The notes beneath the pieces were generated by a model, which did not search any database, was not told the DNA's origin, and worked only from the letters and a program-made list of their open reading frames with translations. From positions 806,001 through 870,000 of the forward strand of contig NZ_JAGENB010000002.1 of assembly GCF_019991125.1 (NCBI RefSeq): a DNA stretch of 64,000 nt, read 5' to 3'. Made by a program: the position numbers and the translations under genes. This document shows positions 27,535 through 35,971 of this stretch, one piece after another. How positions within the stretch are numbered: position 1 is the first letter of the stretch; each line of letters begins with the position of its first letter. Source of the DNA: Phyllobacterium calauticae (GTDB taxonomy: Bacteria; Pseudomonadota; Alphaproteobacteria; Rhizobiales; Rhizobiaceae).

Positions 27535-28569
27535 ATGTTGAATTCAGTGATCGACGCCATCGGCAACACGCCGCTTATCCGCCTGAGCAAGGCATCGGCT
27601 TTGACCGAGTGCGATATTTACGGCAAGGCCGAATTTCTGAACCCGGGACAGTCGGTCAAGGACAGGGCGGCGCTCTATATCATCCGCGATGCGGAAAATC
27701 GCGGCCTGCTGCGTCCAGGCGGCGTCATCGTCGAGGGCACGGCGGGCAATACGGGCATCGGCCTGACCATGGTCGCCAAGACCCTGGGCTACCGCACAGT
27801 CATCGTTATCCCGGAGACACAAAGCCAGGAAAAGAAGGACGCCCTGCGGTTGCTCGGGGCTGAACTGGTCGAGGTTCCCGCTGTTCCTTACAGGAACCCC
27901 GACAATTATGTGAAAGTCTCCGGCCGCCTTGCCGAACAGATGGCAAAGACCGAGCCGAATGGTGCGGTCTGGGCCAACCAGTTCGACAATGTTGCCAATC
28001 GTTTGGCGCATGTGGAAACGACTGCGCCGGAAATCTGGCGCGATACCAATGGCAAGGTCGACGGCTTCATCTGCGCCGTTGGTTCCGGCGGAACCCTCGC
28101 GGGAACGGCAGCCGGGCTCAAGGCGCGCAACAAGGACATCAAGATCGGTCTTGCCGATCCGCTGGGGGCAGCGCTTTATTCCTACTACACATCGGGCGAG
28201 TTCAAGGCCGAAGGCAGTTCGATCACCGAAGGTATCGGGCAGGGCCGCGTGACCGCCAATCTGGAAGGTTTTACCCCCGACTTTTCCTATCAGATACCCG
28301 ATGCGGACGCGCTGGATGTGGTGTTTGATCTGGTGACGGAAGAGGGGCTTTGCCTGGGCGGTTCGTCCGGAATCAATATTGCCGGTGCTATCCGTCTGGC
28401 GCGCGATCTTGGTCCGGGCCACACCATCGTCACGATCCTTTGCGACTACGGCAATCGCTACCAGTCAAAAATGTTCAATCCTGAATTCCTGCGTTCCAAA
28501 GATCTGCCGGTACCGCGCTGGATGGAAGCGAAGACGGCCATATCCGTTCCGTTTGAAGGCAATCACTGA
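27535..28569 (+). CDS. cysK: Cysteine synthase family PLP enzyme
   Basis: A 344-residue beta-family PLP enzyme that forms cysteine from O-acetylserine and sulfide. IGNTPLIRLSKAS at the start, the PLP lysine in NPGQSVKDRAA (near residue 43), the substrate loop EGTAGNTGIGL and the C-terminal GGSSGINIAGAIRLA are signature elements. The substrate loop reads TAGNTG rather than TSGNTG. The start at 27535 follows GAGG and gives the family N-terminus. It is longer than enteric CysK (about 320) and resembles the alphaproteobacterial cysteine synthase A variant. It overlaps the alanyl-tRNA editing gene by one base. Confidence 0.9.
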   Translation: MLNSVIDAIGNTPLIRLSKASALTECDIYGKAEFLNPGQSVKDRAALYIIRDAENRGLLRPGGVIVEGTAGNTGIGLTMVAKTLGYRTVIVIPETQSQEKKDALRLLGAELVEVPAVPYRNPDNYVKVSGRLAEQMAKTEPNGAVWANQFDNVANRLAHVETTAPEIWRDTNGKVDGFICAVGSGGTLAGTAAGLKARNKDIKIGLADPLGAALYSYYTSGEFKAEGSSITEGIGQGRVTANLEGFTPDFSYQIPDADALDVVFDLVTEEGLCLGGSSGINIAGAIRLARDLGPGHTIVTILCDYGNRYQSKMFNPEFLRSKDLPVPRWMEAKTAISVPFEGNH

Positions 28570-29315
28570 TGGCATACGATACGACGATACTCTTCCGCGA
28601 CGATTCCTATCTGAAGGAAATCGAGGCGACTGTCCTCGCCATCAATGAGCGCGGCGGCATTCTCACGGATCAGACGATTTTCTATGCAACCTCCGGCGGG
28701 CAGCCCGGCGATACCGGCGTGTTCGTGCGGGCCGATGGCAGTACGATTGCCATTGCCGCGACGGTGACGGGCGAAAGCAAGGAAGAAATCATCCACGTGC
28801 CGGCGCCGGAGCAGCCGGTGCCTGCCATCGGCGAAAAGCTCGTCCTGCGTATCGACTGGGACCGGCGTTACAAGCTCATGCGCATGCACGCCGCCTGCCA
28901 TCTGCTCAGCGTTGTCTGCCCGTTTCCGATCACCGGCGCTTCCGTTGCCGAGGATGACAGCCGGGTTGACTTCGACCTGCCGGATGCCGGGGTGACCAAG
29001 GAGGACGTGACGAAAAAGCTGATTGAACTGGTCAATGCCAACCATCCGATTTTTACACGCTGGATTACCGATGAAGAGTTGGCGGCCAATCCGGGCCTGA
29101 TCAAGTCGAAGAACGTGCGCCCGCCGACGGGCACCGGGCGCATCCGCCTTGTCTGCATCGGCAAGGATGCATCCATCGACTCACAGCCCTGCGGCGGAAC
29201 GCATGTGGCAACAACAGGCGAAGTCGGCGTGATCCATATCGGAAAAATAGAAAAGAAGGGCAAGGAAAACCGGCGGTTCCGTATCCGCTTCGGTGCCTCG
29301 CCGGAAGGAGAATGA
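28569..29315 (+). CDS. Alanyl-tRNA editing protein (AlaX type)
   Basis: A 248-residue stand-alone editing domain that hydrolyses mischarged Ser- or Gly-tRNA(Ala). The zinc-binding motifs are visible: HAACH (HxxxH) near residue 103 and CGGTH (CxxxH) near 210, with DQTIFYATSGGQPGDTG at the N-terminus. The two-part architecture (N-terminal beta-barrel and SAD domain) fits AlaX-M. The start overlaps the cysK stop and the end overlaps the sulfurtransferase start. Placing a Ser/Ala mischarging editor right after a cysteine (serine-derived) pathway enzyme is suggestive but not proof of a link. Confidence 0.92.
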   Translation: MAYDTTILFRDDSYLKEIEATVLAINERGGILTDQTIFYATSGGQPGDTGVFVRADGSTIAIAATVTGESKEEIIHVPAPEQPVPAIGEKLVLRIDWDRRYKLMRMHAACHLLSVVCPFPITGASVAEDDSRVDFDLPDAGVTKEDVTKKLIELVNANHPIFTRWITDEELAANPGLIKSKNVRPPTGTGRIRLVCIGKDASIDSQPCGGTHVATTGEVGVIHIGKIEKKGKENRRFRIRFGASPEGE

Positions 29316-30175
29316 CCGTGGCTGACAAAAGCGTTTTTGTAGTTTCACCCGACTGGTTGCAGGAGCGGTTGGGACAGCCGGGCCTGAGCATTCTCGATGC
29401 GTCGTGGTATTTCCCGTTTCTCAACCGCGACGCGGAGGGCGAATACAAGACCGCGCATATTCCTGGCGCGGTGTTCTTCGATCATGAAAAACTGTCCGAT
29501 CCGGAATCATCCCTGCCACACACGTTGCCGAAGCCGGAAGCTTTCGCGGCGGCGGTCAGCAGCATGGGCATCACCAACAGCGATACGATCGTCGTCTATG
29601 ACGGGCCCGGCATGAACACGTCACCGCGCGTCTGGTGGATGCTGCGCGTCATGGGCGCAAAGAATGTCTTTGTCCTGGATGGCGGCTTCGATAACTGGAA
29701 GAAGGATGGCCGGCCGGTCACCAGCGGCGTCACAAAGATCGCGCCATCGGCTTTCATCGCGGATTTTCAGGCGGACAAGGTGGCGAGTTTTGCCGACATG
29801 CGCACAATCGTCGATGCGGGATCGCGCCAGATTGCCGATGCGCGGGCGGCAGGCCGTTTTGTCGGCACGGACCCGGAGCCGCGCGCAGGGCTTCGCTCCG
29901 GCCATATGCCGGGTGCGCGCAATGTGCCGTCCTCGACATTGGCGGACAAGGGTTATCTGAAGGATATCGCCGGTCTGCAGCAGGTTCTGGATGATGCGGG
30001 CGTCGATCTTTCCCGTCCCATTGTCACCAGCTGCGGCTCAGGCATCACGGCCGCCGTGATCACGCTGGCGCTTGAATCCCTCGGGCACAAGGACAATATC
30101 CTCTACGACGGATCGTGGAGCGAGTGGGGTGCACACAAGGATACGCCGGTTGCAACCGGCGAAGCAGAGCAATGA
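29312..30175 (+). CDS. sseA: 3-mercaptopyruvate sulfurtransferase
   Basis: A 287-residue two-domain rhodanese. The catalytic loop TSCGSGITAAV near residue 235 carries the CGSG(I/V)TA motif that distinguishes mercaptopyruvate sulfurtransferase from thiosulfate sulfurtransferase. The N-terminal domain has the typical DASWYFPF and the PGAVFFD segments, with no catalytic cysteine. It transfers sulfur from 3-mercaptopyruvate to thiol or cyanide acceptors, a step in cysteine breakdown. The gene overlaps both neighbours (ATGA on each side), placing it in a sulfur-amino-acid operon with cysteine synthase. Confidence 0.94.
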   Translation: MTVADKSVFVVSPDWLQERLGQPGLSILDASWYFPFLNRDAEGEYKTAHIPGAVFFDHEKLSDPESSLPHTLPKPEAFAAAVSSMGITNSDTIVVYDGPGMNTSPRVWWMLRVMGAKNVFVLDGGFDNWKKDGRPVTSGVTKIAPSAFIADFQADKVASFADMRTIVDAGSRQIADARAAGRFVGTDPEPRAGLRSGHMPGARNVPSSTLADKGYLKDIAGLQQVLDDAGVDLSRPIVTSCGSGITAAVITLALESLGHKDNILYDGSWSEWGAHKDTPVATGEAEQ

Positions 30176-30708
30176 CCGAGGCCGCAAAACCCAAAATACT
30201 GAAGACGCGCGTGACCCTGCTGGAAATGACCAACCGGCCGGTCTATTCCATTCCGACGCCTGCCAGCTTCAAACTGGCGATCATGTCGGCCAAGCGGATA
30301 TCCCTGCCGTTTTATCGCTTTCTCTACGAGCAGGTCGGCAAACCGCATCACTGGTTTGTGCACCGGAACCTCAGCGATGAAGCGTTGGCTGCTGCCATTC
30401 ACCGGGATTCGGTTGAAATCCACGTGCTTTATGTGGATGGCTCGCCTGCCGGCTTTTTTGAGCTGGTGCTCAATCAGGAGCCGGGTGTGGCGGAAATCCT
30501 TTATTTCGGCCTTGTGCCGGAGTTTCAGGGGCGAGGTCTTGCAAAATTCTTCCTGAGCGAAGCCATCGTCACGGCGTGGATGAGCAGCCCGGAAAAGGTC
30601 ATCATCGAGACCAACACGCTCGACAGTCCGCGTGCCCTGCAAATGTATCAGCGTATGGGGTTCAATCCCGTCGGCTTCGCCGATGCGGAAATCGAGGCCT
30701 GGCTTTAG
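30172..30708 (+). CDS. GNAT family N-acetyltransferase
   Basis: A 178-residue acetyltransferase. The acetyl-CoA-binding motif A appears as FGLVPEFQGRGLAKFFL (Q/RxxGxG/A form QGRGLA) near residue 120, and the C-terminal ETNTLDSPRALQMYQRMGF is the usual motif B region. The start at 30172 overlaps the sseA stop by four bases. It closes the cysK-alaX-sseA operon. The substrate is unknown; an amino acid or amine is most common in this family. Confidence 0.87.
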   Translation: MTEAAKPKILKTRVTLLEMTNRPVYSIPTPASFKLAIMSAKRISLPFYRFLYEQVGKPHHWFVHRNLSDEALAAAIHRDSVEIHVLYVDGSPAGFFELVLNQEPGVAEILYFGLVPEFQGRGLAKFFLSEAIVTAWMSSPEKVIIETNTLDSPRALQMYQRMGFNPVGFADAEIEAWL

Positions 30709-30721
30709 GATTTTTATATAG

Positions 30722-31081
30722 AAACAGAATCGGCGCCGTATAAGTAAAATTCACTTCGGAAACCATTTCCAAGCTCATTCTCTGCTTACGAATATTCTTA
30801 ACTACAATCCCGATTGCTCGATTGGTCGCTCGCCCACGGTCAAAGTTATTTCTGGTCCCTCTCACGGCGGCGTGCAGCTCAAGAATGTTGCGGGCATGTT
30901 GCCAAAAGGGCCGGAGAACGCACCGAACCAATGTCATTCGCGCCGCATAGCGGCCGTTGCCTCCTATTACACGCCGGCACCAGGATTTGTTGGCAGCGAT
31001 AAGGTGACCATTTCCGCCCAGTTGGCAGGTCAACCGCAGAACTTTGACTTCTTCACTTTCAACATCACTGTCACACAATAG
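30722..31081 (+). pseudogene. 5'-truncated small secreted protein gene (Ig-like domain remnant)
   Basis: An open frame of 119 codons without any start codon or signal peptide at its beginning. The readable part includes NYNPDCSIGRSPTVKV, SGPSHGGVQL, QCHSRR and YYTPAPGFVGSDKVTI followed by FDFFTFNITVTQ. This pattern (PSHGxV, then a Cys, then YTPAPGFxGxDxVTI, then a final strand) recalls a family of short secreted proteins of Rhizobiales with a cadherin-like or Ig-like fold, which normally begin with a signal sequence. Here the leader part is missing, replaced by AT-rich sequence directly after the GNAT stop. I read it as a decayed gene; a sequencing frameshift upstream is the alternative. Confidence 0.5.
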
Positions 31082-31236
31082 TCCGCAGGGCGGCGATGCT
31101 TCCCGGCTCGCCAGCCGATGCCAAGCGTGTGCCTGCCGCAGGCGGGATGGCAACTGGTGAGGGCTGAGAGCGGCAGGAATCGGGTGGTTCGCATGCGGGT
31201 TTGGGTGTTTGCTTCGGGTCAACGAAGGAGGTTCCC

Positions 31237-31728
31237 ATGAGCACGATCCGCTTTATTGCAATGCCGACGACACTGGCCCGCCACTATCAGGCGGGTGGTG
31301 CGGATGCGAACGGCCAGACGCCGGAGACGCATGTTTCCGATGGCGACGGCACGCCGTGCCGCCACTGCCTGCAGAATGTGAAAGCTGGCGACAAATATCT
31401 CATCCTGTCGCACCGGCCGTTCCCTGCACCGCAGCCCTACGCGGAGACGGGGCCGATCTTCCTGCATGCGGAAGCATGCGAACGCTATGCGGAGACAGCG
31501 GATATGCCTGACATGTTCCGCAAGACGCGCGACTACATCCTGCGCGGTTATTCCCGTCAGGACCGGATTGTCTACGGCACCGGCGGCGTGATCCCCACCG
31601 ATACTATTCCCGCGCGGGCGGCTGAACTGCTTCAGCGCGATGACGTGGCCTATGTGCACATGCGGTCGGCAAGGAACAATTGCTTCCAGTGCCGCATCGA
31701 GATGCACGAAGCCGACTGGGTTGTCTGA
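31237..31728 (+). CDS. DUF1203 family protein
   Basis: A 163-residue protein. TIRFIAMPTTLARHYQAGG at the start, PCRHCLQNVKAGDKYLILSHRPFP in the middle (with a CxxC-like pair CRHC) and the ending RNNCFQCRIEMH (CxxC) are the DUF1203 pattern. The paired cysteines may bind metal. The start is well set by AAGGAGG six bases upstream. It is a single-gene unit ended by a strong shared terminator. Function unknown. Confidence 0.85.
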   Translation: MSTIRFIAMPTTLARHYQAGGADANGQTPETHVSDGDGTPCRHCLQNVKAGDKYLILSHRPFPAPQPYAETGPIFLHAEACERYAETADMPDMFRKTRDYILRGYSRQDRIVYGTGGVIPTDTIPARAAELLQRDDVAYVHMRSARNNCFQCRIEMHEADWVV

Positions 31729-31744
31729 TAATTGCTCAAGACAA

Positions 31745-31773
31745 AGCCCGGGCAAAACCCGGGCTTTTCTTTG
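31745..31773. terminator. Bidirectional terminator between DUF1203 gene and ald
   Basis: An 8-bp perfect stem (AGCCCGGG with CCCGGGCT, loop CAAAA) with TTTCTTT on the plus side and TTTGTCTT on the minus side; it serves both convergent genes. Confidence 0.85.
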
Positions 31774-31786
31774 TGCGATGCCAGCT

Positions 31787-32902
31787 TCAGGCCGCGAGAA
31801 CGGCCTTGGCTTCCACCATTTCGAGGCCAAGCGCTTCGGCGACGGCCTGGTTGGTGATGCGGCCCTTGTGAACGTTCAGACCGTTGCGCAGATGCGGATT
31901 GTCCACCAGTGCCTTGACGCCGCGGTCTGCGAGCTGCAGGCCATATTGCAGTGTGGCGTTGTTCAGCGCATGCGCCGAGGTGACCGGGACTGCGCCCGGC
32001 ATGTTAGCCACGCAATAATGGATGATGCCGTCGACTTCGTAGGTCGGCTCGGAATGCGTCGTGGCGTGCGATGTTTCGAAGCAGCCGCCCTGATCGATGG
32101 CGACATCGACGATCACCGCGCCCTTTTTCATGCCGGACAGCATTTCGCGGGTGACCAGCTTCGGGGCCGCAGCGCCGGGGATGAGGACCGCGCCCACCAC
32201 GATATCGGCGGAGAACACTTCCTCGTCGAGCGCCTCGATGGTGGAATAGCGGGTGTGGATGCGGCCATGGAACAGATCGTCGAGCTGGCGCAGGCGCGGG
32301 ATCGAGCGATCGAGAATGGTTACGTCGGCGCCGAGACCGGCAGCCATCTGTGCCGCATTGATGCCGACAACACCGCCGCCGATGATGGTGACCTTGCCGG
32401 GCAGAACGCCGGGCACGCCGCCGAGCAGCACGCCGCGTCCGCCATTGGCCTTCTGCAGCGCGGTGGCGCCCGCCTGAATGGCAAGACGTCCGGCCACTTC
32501 CGACATGGGCGCGAGCAGCGGCAGGCCGCCGCGATCATCCGTGACGGTTTCATAGGCAATGGCCGTGACGCCGGAAGCCAGCAGGCCTTTGGTCTGTTCG
32601 GGATCGGGAGCGAGGTGGAGATAGGTGTAGAGGAGCTGGCCTTCGCGCAGCTGCGCCCATTCGGACGGCTGGGGCTCCTTCACTTTCACAATCATGTCCG
32701 ATTGCTGAAAGACTTCTTCGGCTGTTTTGACGATCTTGGCGCCAGCCGCCTGATAGGCTCCGTCGTCGGCGCCTATTCCTGCTCCAGCTCCGGACTGGAT
32801 AATGACCGTATGGCCGTGGGCGATGTATTCGCGTACGGCCCCCGGAGTGAGACCGACGCGATATTCATGGTTTTTGATTTCTTTCGGGCAGCCTACACGC
32901 AT
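31787..32902 (-). CDS. ald: Alanine dehydrogenase
   Basis: A 371-residue NAD-dependent enzyme that interconverts L-alanine and pyruvate plus ammonia. [20 protein letters not shown] at the N-terminus, catalytic Lys in VKVKEPQ and His in YTYLHLA, and the NAD loop [12 protein letters not shown] are all present. GAGG precedes the start at the proper distance. It is divergent from an Lrp/AsnC regulator, the usual AldR arrangement, so induction by alanine is likely. Confidence 0.96.
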   Translation of the reverse strand: MRVGCPKEIKNHEYRVGLTPGAVREYIAHGHTVIIQSGAGAGIGADDGAYQAAGAKIVKTAEEVFQQSDMIVKVKEPQPSEWAQLREGQLLYTYLHLAPDPEQTKGLLASGVTAIAYETVTDDRGGLPLLAPMSEVAGRLAIQAGATALQKANGGRGVLLGGVPGVLPGKVTIIGGGVVGINAAQMAAGLGADVTILDRSIPRLRQLDDLFHGRIHTRYSTIEALDEEVFSADIVVGAVLIPGAAAPKLVTREMLSGMKKGAVIVDVAIDQGGCFETSHATTHSEPTYEVDGIIHYCVANMPGAVPVTSAHALNNATLQYGLQLADRGVKALVDNPHLRNGLNVHKGRITNQAVAEALGLEMVEAKAVLAA

Positions 32903-33058
32903 TTGCGCCTCCTCTAGAGTCTGTTCAAAGTTCCCGTTTGTGCGGTGCGTATGACATCATGAATCGCTTCGCATGTCCTTGCTAAGCAATATCGACGGCA
33001 TGCAATTTTTCGAATATTCTTGCGCCAAATTGGTTCTTTGTCGAAGAAAGATCGAACA

Positions 33059-33547
33059 ATGTCGCTGGACAGGATTGATATCGCTATCCTTGATTGCCTG
33101 CAAAAGGATGGCCGCATGTCGAATGCAACGCTGGCGGAAAAGGTCGGGCTGTCACAGTCCGCCTGTTCACGCCGCTTGGATATTCTGGAGAAGACGGGTG
33201 TCATCCGTGGCTACCATGCGCGTCTCTCCAACAAGATGCTCGGTCACCCGGTTACGGTGATCGTCAATATATCCCTCTCGGGCCAGGCCGACAAACAATT
33301 GCGCGAATTCGAAACGGCTGTTCGCCGCTGCCCCAATGTGCTGGTCTGCTACCTCATGTCGGGCGAGTACGATTATCTCCTGCGCATTGCGGCCAAGGAT
33401 CTCGAGGATTACGAACGGATCCACAAGTTCTGGCTTTCGGCGATGCCGCACGTCACCAAGATCAATTCATCCTTTGCCTTGCGGGAGGTGGCGGACCGCA
33501 CGGGTCTCGGTGTCGAGACCGCGCTCATTGAAATCGCCGGAAGCTGA
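33059..33547 (+). CDS. Lrp/AsnC family regulator of ald
   Basis: A 162-residue transcription factor: N-terminal winged HTH (LDRIDIAILDCLQKDGRMS then EKVGLSQSACSRRLDILE, given in parts) and a C-terminal ligand-binding RAM domain. It is transcribed away from ald across a 156-base gap, so it is the probable alanine-responsive activator (AldR-type). The gap has short inverted repeats, for example TTCTT and AAGAA at 33034-33048. The start at 33059 gives the family-typical MSLDRIDIAILDCL. Confidence 0.9.
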   Translation: MSLDRIDIAILDCLQKDGRMSNATLAEKVGLSQSACSRRLDILEKTGVIRGYHARLSNKMLGHPVTVIVNISLSGQADKQLREFETAVRRCPNVLVCYLMSGEYDYLLRIAAKDLEDYERIHKFWLSAMPHVTKINSSFALREVADRTGLGVETALIEIAGS

Positions 33548-33642
33548 TTGCTGACCGCGAAAGGCCGTGACAAACTCATCATAATTCGGTGATCCTCGCC
33601 GGCTAAAAAGCCGCTCATCATCCCTTGCCCTGGAGCCTCGTC

Positions 33643-35619
33643 ATGCAAGAATCGTCATCCGCTCTCACCCGCCGTTCCTTCCTGGCAAGCACGGCCGCAG
33701 CCGGGGCGGTGGCTATCCTGCACCCGTTTTCGGCCATGGCAGCGGCTTCGCAGGCGCATCTGCGCATCGTGGCGACCACCGATCTGCATGTGAATGTCTA
33801 CCCCTATGACTACTACGCCGACAAGGCGAACGACACGATGGGGCTCGCCCGCACGGCATCGATCATCGCAAAAATCCGCGCCGAATCGACCAATTCGATT
33901 GTCGTGGACAATGGCGATTTCCTGCAGGGCAATCCGATGGGGGATTACATCGCCTACGAGAAGGGCATGAAGGCAGGCGACGTCCATCCGATCATCAAGG
34001 CGATGAATACCATCGGCTATGAAGTGGGAACGCTGGGCAATCACGAGTTCAATTATGGTCTCGATTACATGGACAAGGTTCTGGCGGGGGCCGGATATCC
34101 CTATGTCTGCGCCAATCTGGTCAAGGGCGAACTGGCGGCAACGCCAACTGACGATCCGCTCTACATCAAGCCTTACCTGATCAAGCAGTACGAGATTGCC
34201 GACGGCACCGGGCAGAAACTGCCTGTGAAGGTCGGGTTTATCGGCTTTGTTCCTCCGCAGATCACGCTGTGGGATGCGCAGAACCTCAAGGGCAAGGTTG
34301 TGACGCGCGATATCGTTGAGGCCGCCAAAGCCTGGGTGCCGAAGATGAAGGCCGAGGGCGCCGATATCATCGTTGCGCTGTCGCATTCCGGCATTGCGGC
34401 GGGGCAGAGCAGCGGCATGGAAAATGCCTCGCTCTATGTGGCGGGCGTTGACGGCATCGATGCCGTCGTCACCGGGCACCAGCATCTGGTTTTCCCTGAT
34501 CCGAAGGACTTTGCCGGTATTGAGGGCGTCGACGTCAAGAAGGGGACGCTGCAGGGCAAGCCTGCCGTCATGGCCGGTTTCTGGGGCTCGCATATGGGGC
34601 TGATCGATCTTCTGCTCGAGCGTGATGGCGACAAATGGAAAGTTGCCGATTTCACCACCGAGGCGCGCCCGATCTACGAGCGTGTTGAAAAGGCGGTCAA
34701 GCCGCTGGTCGAAAGCCGTCCGGACGTTCTGGAAGCCGCGAAGGTAGACCATGAGGCAACGCTCGCCTATGTCCGCCGTCCGGTGGGCAAGACGTCCGCA
34801 CCGCTTTATTCCTATTTCGCCCTGGTCGCCGATGATCCGTCCGTGCAGATCGTCTCCAATGCGCAGACCTGGTACATCAAGGACATGCTGAAGGACACGC
34901 AGTGGAAGGATTGGCCGGTGCTGTCCGCCGCCGCACCCTTCAAGGCGGGCGGCCGCGGCGGTGCCGACTATTATACGGATGTGCCGGCCGGCGATATCGC
35001 CATCAAGAATGTCTCGGATCTCTATCTCTATCCCAACACGGTGCGTGCGGTTGCCATCACCGGGGCGGATGTGAAGGAATGGCTGGAAATGTCATCGGGC
35101 ATTTTCAAGACCATCGAGCCGGGCAAGCCGGACCAGCCGCTGATCGACACCAGTTTCCCTTCTTACAATTTCGACGTCATCGACGGCGTGTCCTATCAGA
35201 TCGACCTGTCGCAACCGGCGAAATATGGCGCGAAGGGTGAACTCGCCCATGCGCAGAGCAACCGCATCGTCAACCTGACCTTTGATGGAAAACCGATTGA
35301 TCCGGCGCAGAAATTTGTCGTGGTGACGAATAACTACCGGGCAGGGGGCGGCGGCAATTTCCCCGGCATCAACGAGAGCAAGGTCATCTTCGTTGCGCCT
35401 GACACCAATCGCGACGTGATCGTGCGCTACATCATCGACCAGAAAACCATCAACCCGTCGGCGGACGACAACTGGAAATTTGCTCCGGTAAAGGGTGCCT
35501 CAGTGGTGTTCGAATCCGGTCCGAAGGGCAAGAATTTCCTCGCCGATGTGAAAGCCGTGAAAATCGAGGACGCGGGCGACGGGGAAAATGGTTTCACCCG
35601 CTACCGCATCACGCTGTAG
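33643..35619 (+). CDS. cpdB: Periplasmic 2',3'-cyclic-nucleotide phosphodiesterase / 3'-nucleotidase
   Basis: A 658-residue exported hydrolase that lets cells use external nucleotides as phosphate and nucleoside source. The N-terminus has a Tat signal (TRRSFLASTAAAGAVAIL, then AMAA). The metallophosphoesterase motifs are TTDLHVNVYPYDYY, DNGDFLQGNP, GNHEFNYG and the GHQH pair; the C-terminal 5'-nucleotidase domain covers about residues 370-640. Use of a Tat signal differs from the Sec signal of enteric CpdB. GGAG precedes the start at 33643. The final 11 bases overlap the convergent yjbR gene. Confidence 0.92.
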   Translation: MQESSSALTRRSFLASTAAAGAVAILHPFSAMAAASQAHLRIVATTDLHVNVYPYDYYADKANDTMGLARTASIIAKIRAESTNSIVVDNGDFLQGNPMGDYIAYEKGMKAGDVHPIIKAMNTIGYEVGTLGNHEFNYGLDYMDKVLAGAGYPYVCANLVKGELAATPTDDPLYIKPYLIKQYEIADGTGQKLPVKVGFIGFVPPQITLWDAQNLKGKVVTRDIVEAAKAWVPKMKAEGADIIVALSHSGIAAGQSSGMENASLYVAGVDGIDAVVTGHQHLVFPDPKDFAGIEGVDVKKGTLQGKPAVMAGFWGSHMGLIDLLLERDGDKWKVADFTTEARPIYERVEKAVKPLVESRPDVLEAAKVDHEATLAYVRRPVGKTSAPLYSYFALVADDPSVQIVSNAQTWYIKDMLKDTQWKDWPVLSAAAPFKAGGRGGADYYTDVPAGDIAIKNVSDLYLYPNTVRAVAITGADVKEWLEMSSGIFKTIEPGKPDQPLIDTSFPSYNFDVIDGVSYQIDLSQPAKYGAKGELAHAQSNRIVNLTFDGKPIDPAQKFVVVTNNYRAGGGGNFPGINESKVIFVAPDTNRDVIVRYIIDQKTINPSADDNWKFAPVKGASVVFESGPKGKNFLADVKAVKIEDAGDGENGFTRYRITL

Positions 35620-35971
35620 ATTCGACGAGCCTTTTGAGCTTGGCTGGCGCTTTTGCCAGCCAGGCGAGCCGGATGCGGTGCGCAAGTTCCGCATCGGAAA
35701 TGGTATCGAGATGGATCAGAATATAGGGCCAGCCCTTGTAGTGATCGGTCTCGAAATAGATGTTCGGCGCGCTTTCCATCAGGAGCGGCTTTTCCTCCAG
35801 CGGACAATGGATGGCGAATGTGTCCACATCCCGGAGCCGCCCCAGGAACGCATTCCTGGCTTTCAGCGACGGTGTGCCGTGGTGGGTGCCCTGGGTCAGT
35901 TCCGGCAGGTGCAACGCATCCGCCAGCGCCCAGATGCGCTCGAAAATTTCATTGAGCGAGATCTCTGTCAT
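35609..35971 (-). CDS. MmcQ/YjbR family DNA-binding-like protein
   Basis: A 120-residue protein of the MmcQ/YjbR family: the sequence ERIWALADALHLPELTQGT in the first third, FLGRLRDVDTFAIHCP in the middle and YFETDHYKGWPYILIHLD near the end match the family, which has a double-wing DNA-binding fold. Its start overlaps the stop of cfa by four bases (ATGA), so it is coupled to cyclopropane lipid synthesis in expression, though no mechanistic link is known. Its tail overlaps cpdB. Confidence 0.85.
   Translation of the reverse strand: MTEISLNEIFERIWALADALHLPELTQGTHHGTPSLKARNAFLGRLRDVDTFAIHCPLEEKPLLMESAPNIYFETDHYKGWPYILIHLDTISDAELAHRIRLAWLAKAPAKLKRLVESTA

Noticed and set aside
25929-27590. Minus-strand frame opposite rhlE
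   Set aside because: Shadow of a helicase with all motifs; its sequence is low in recognisable structure.
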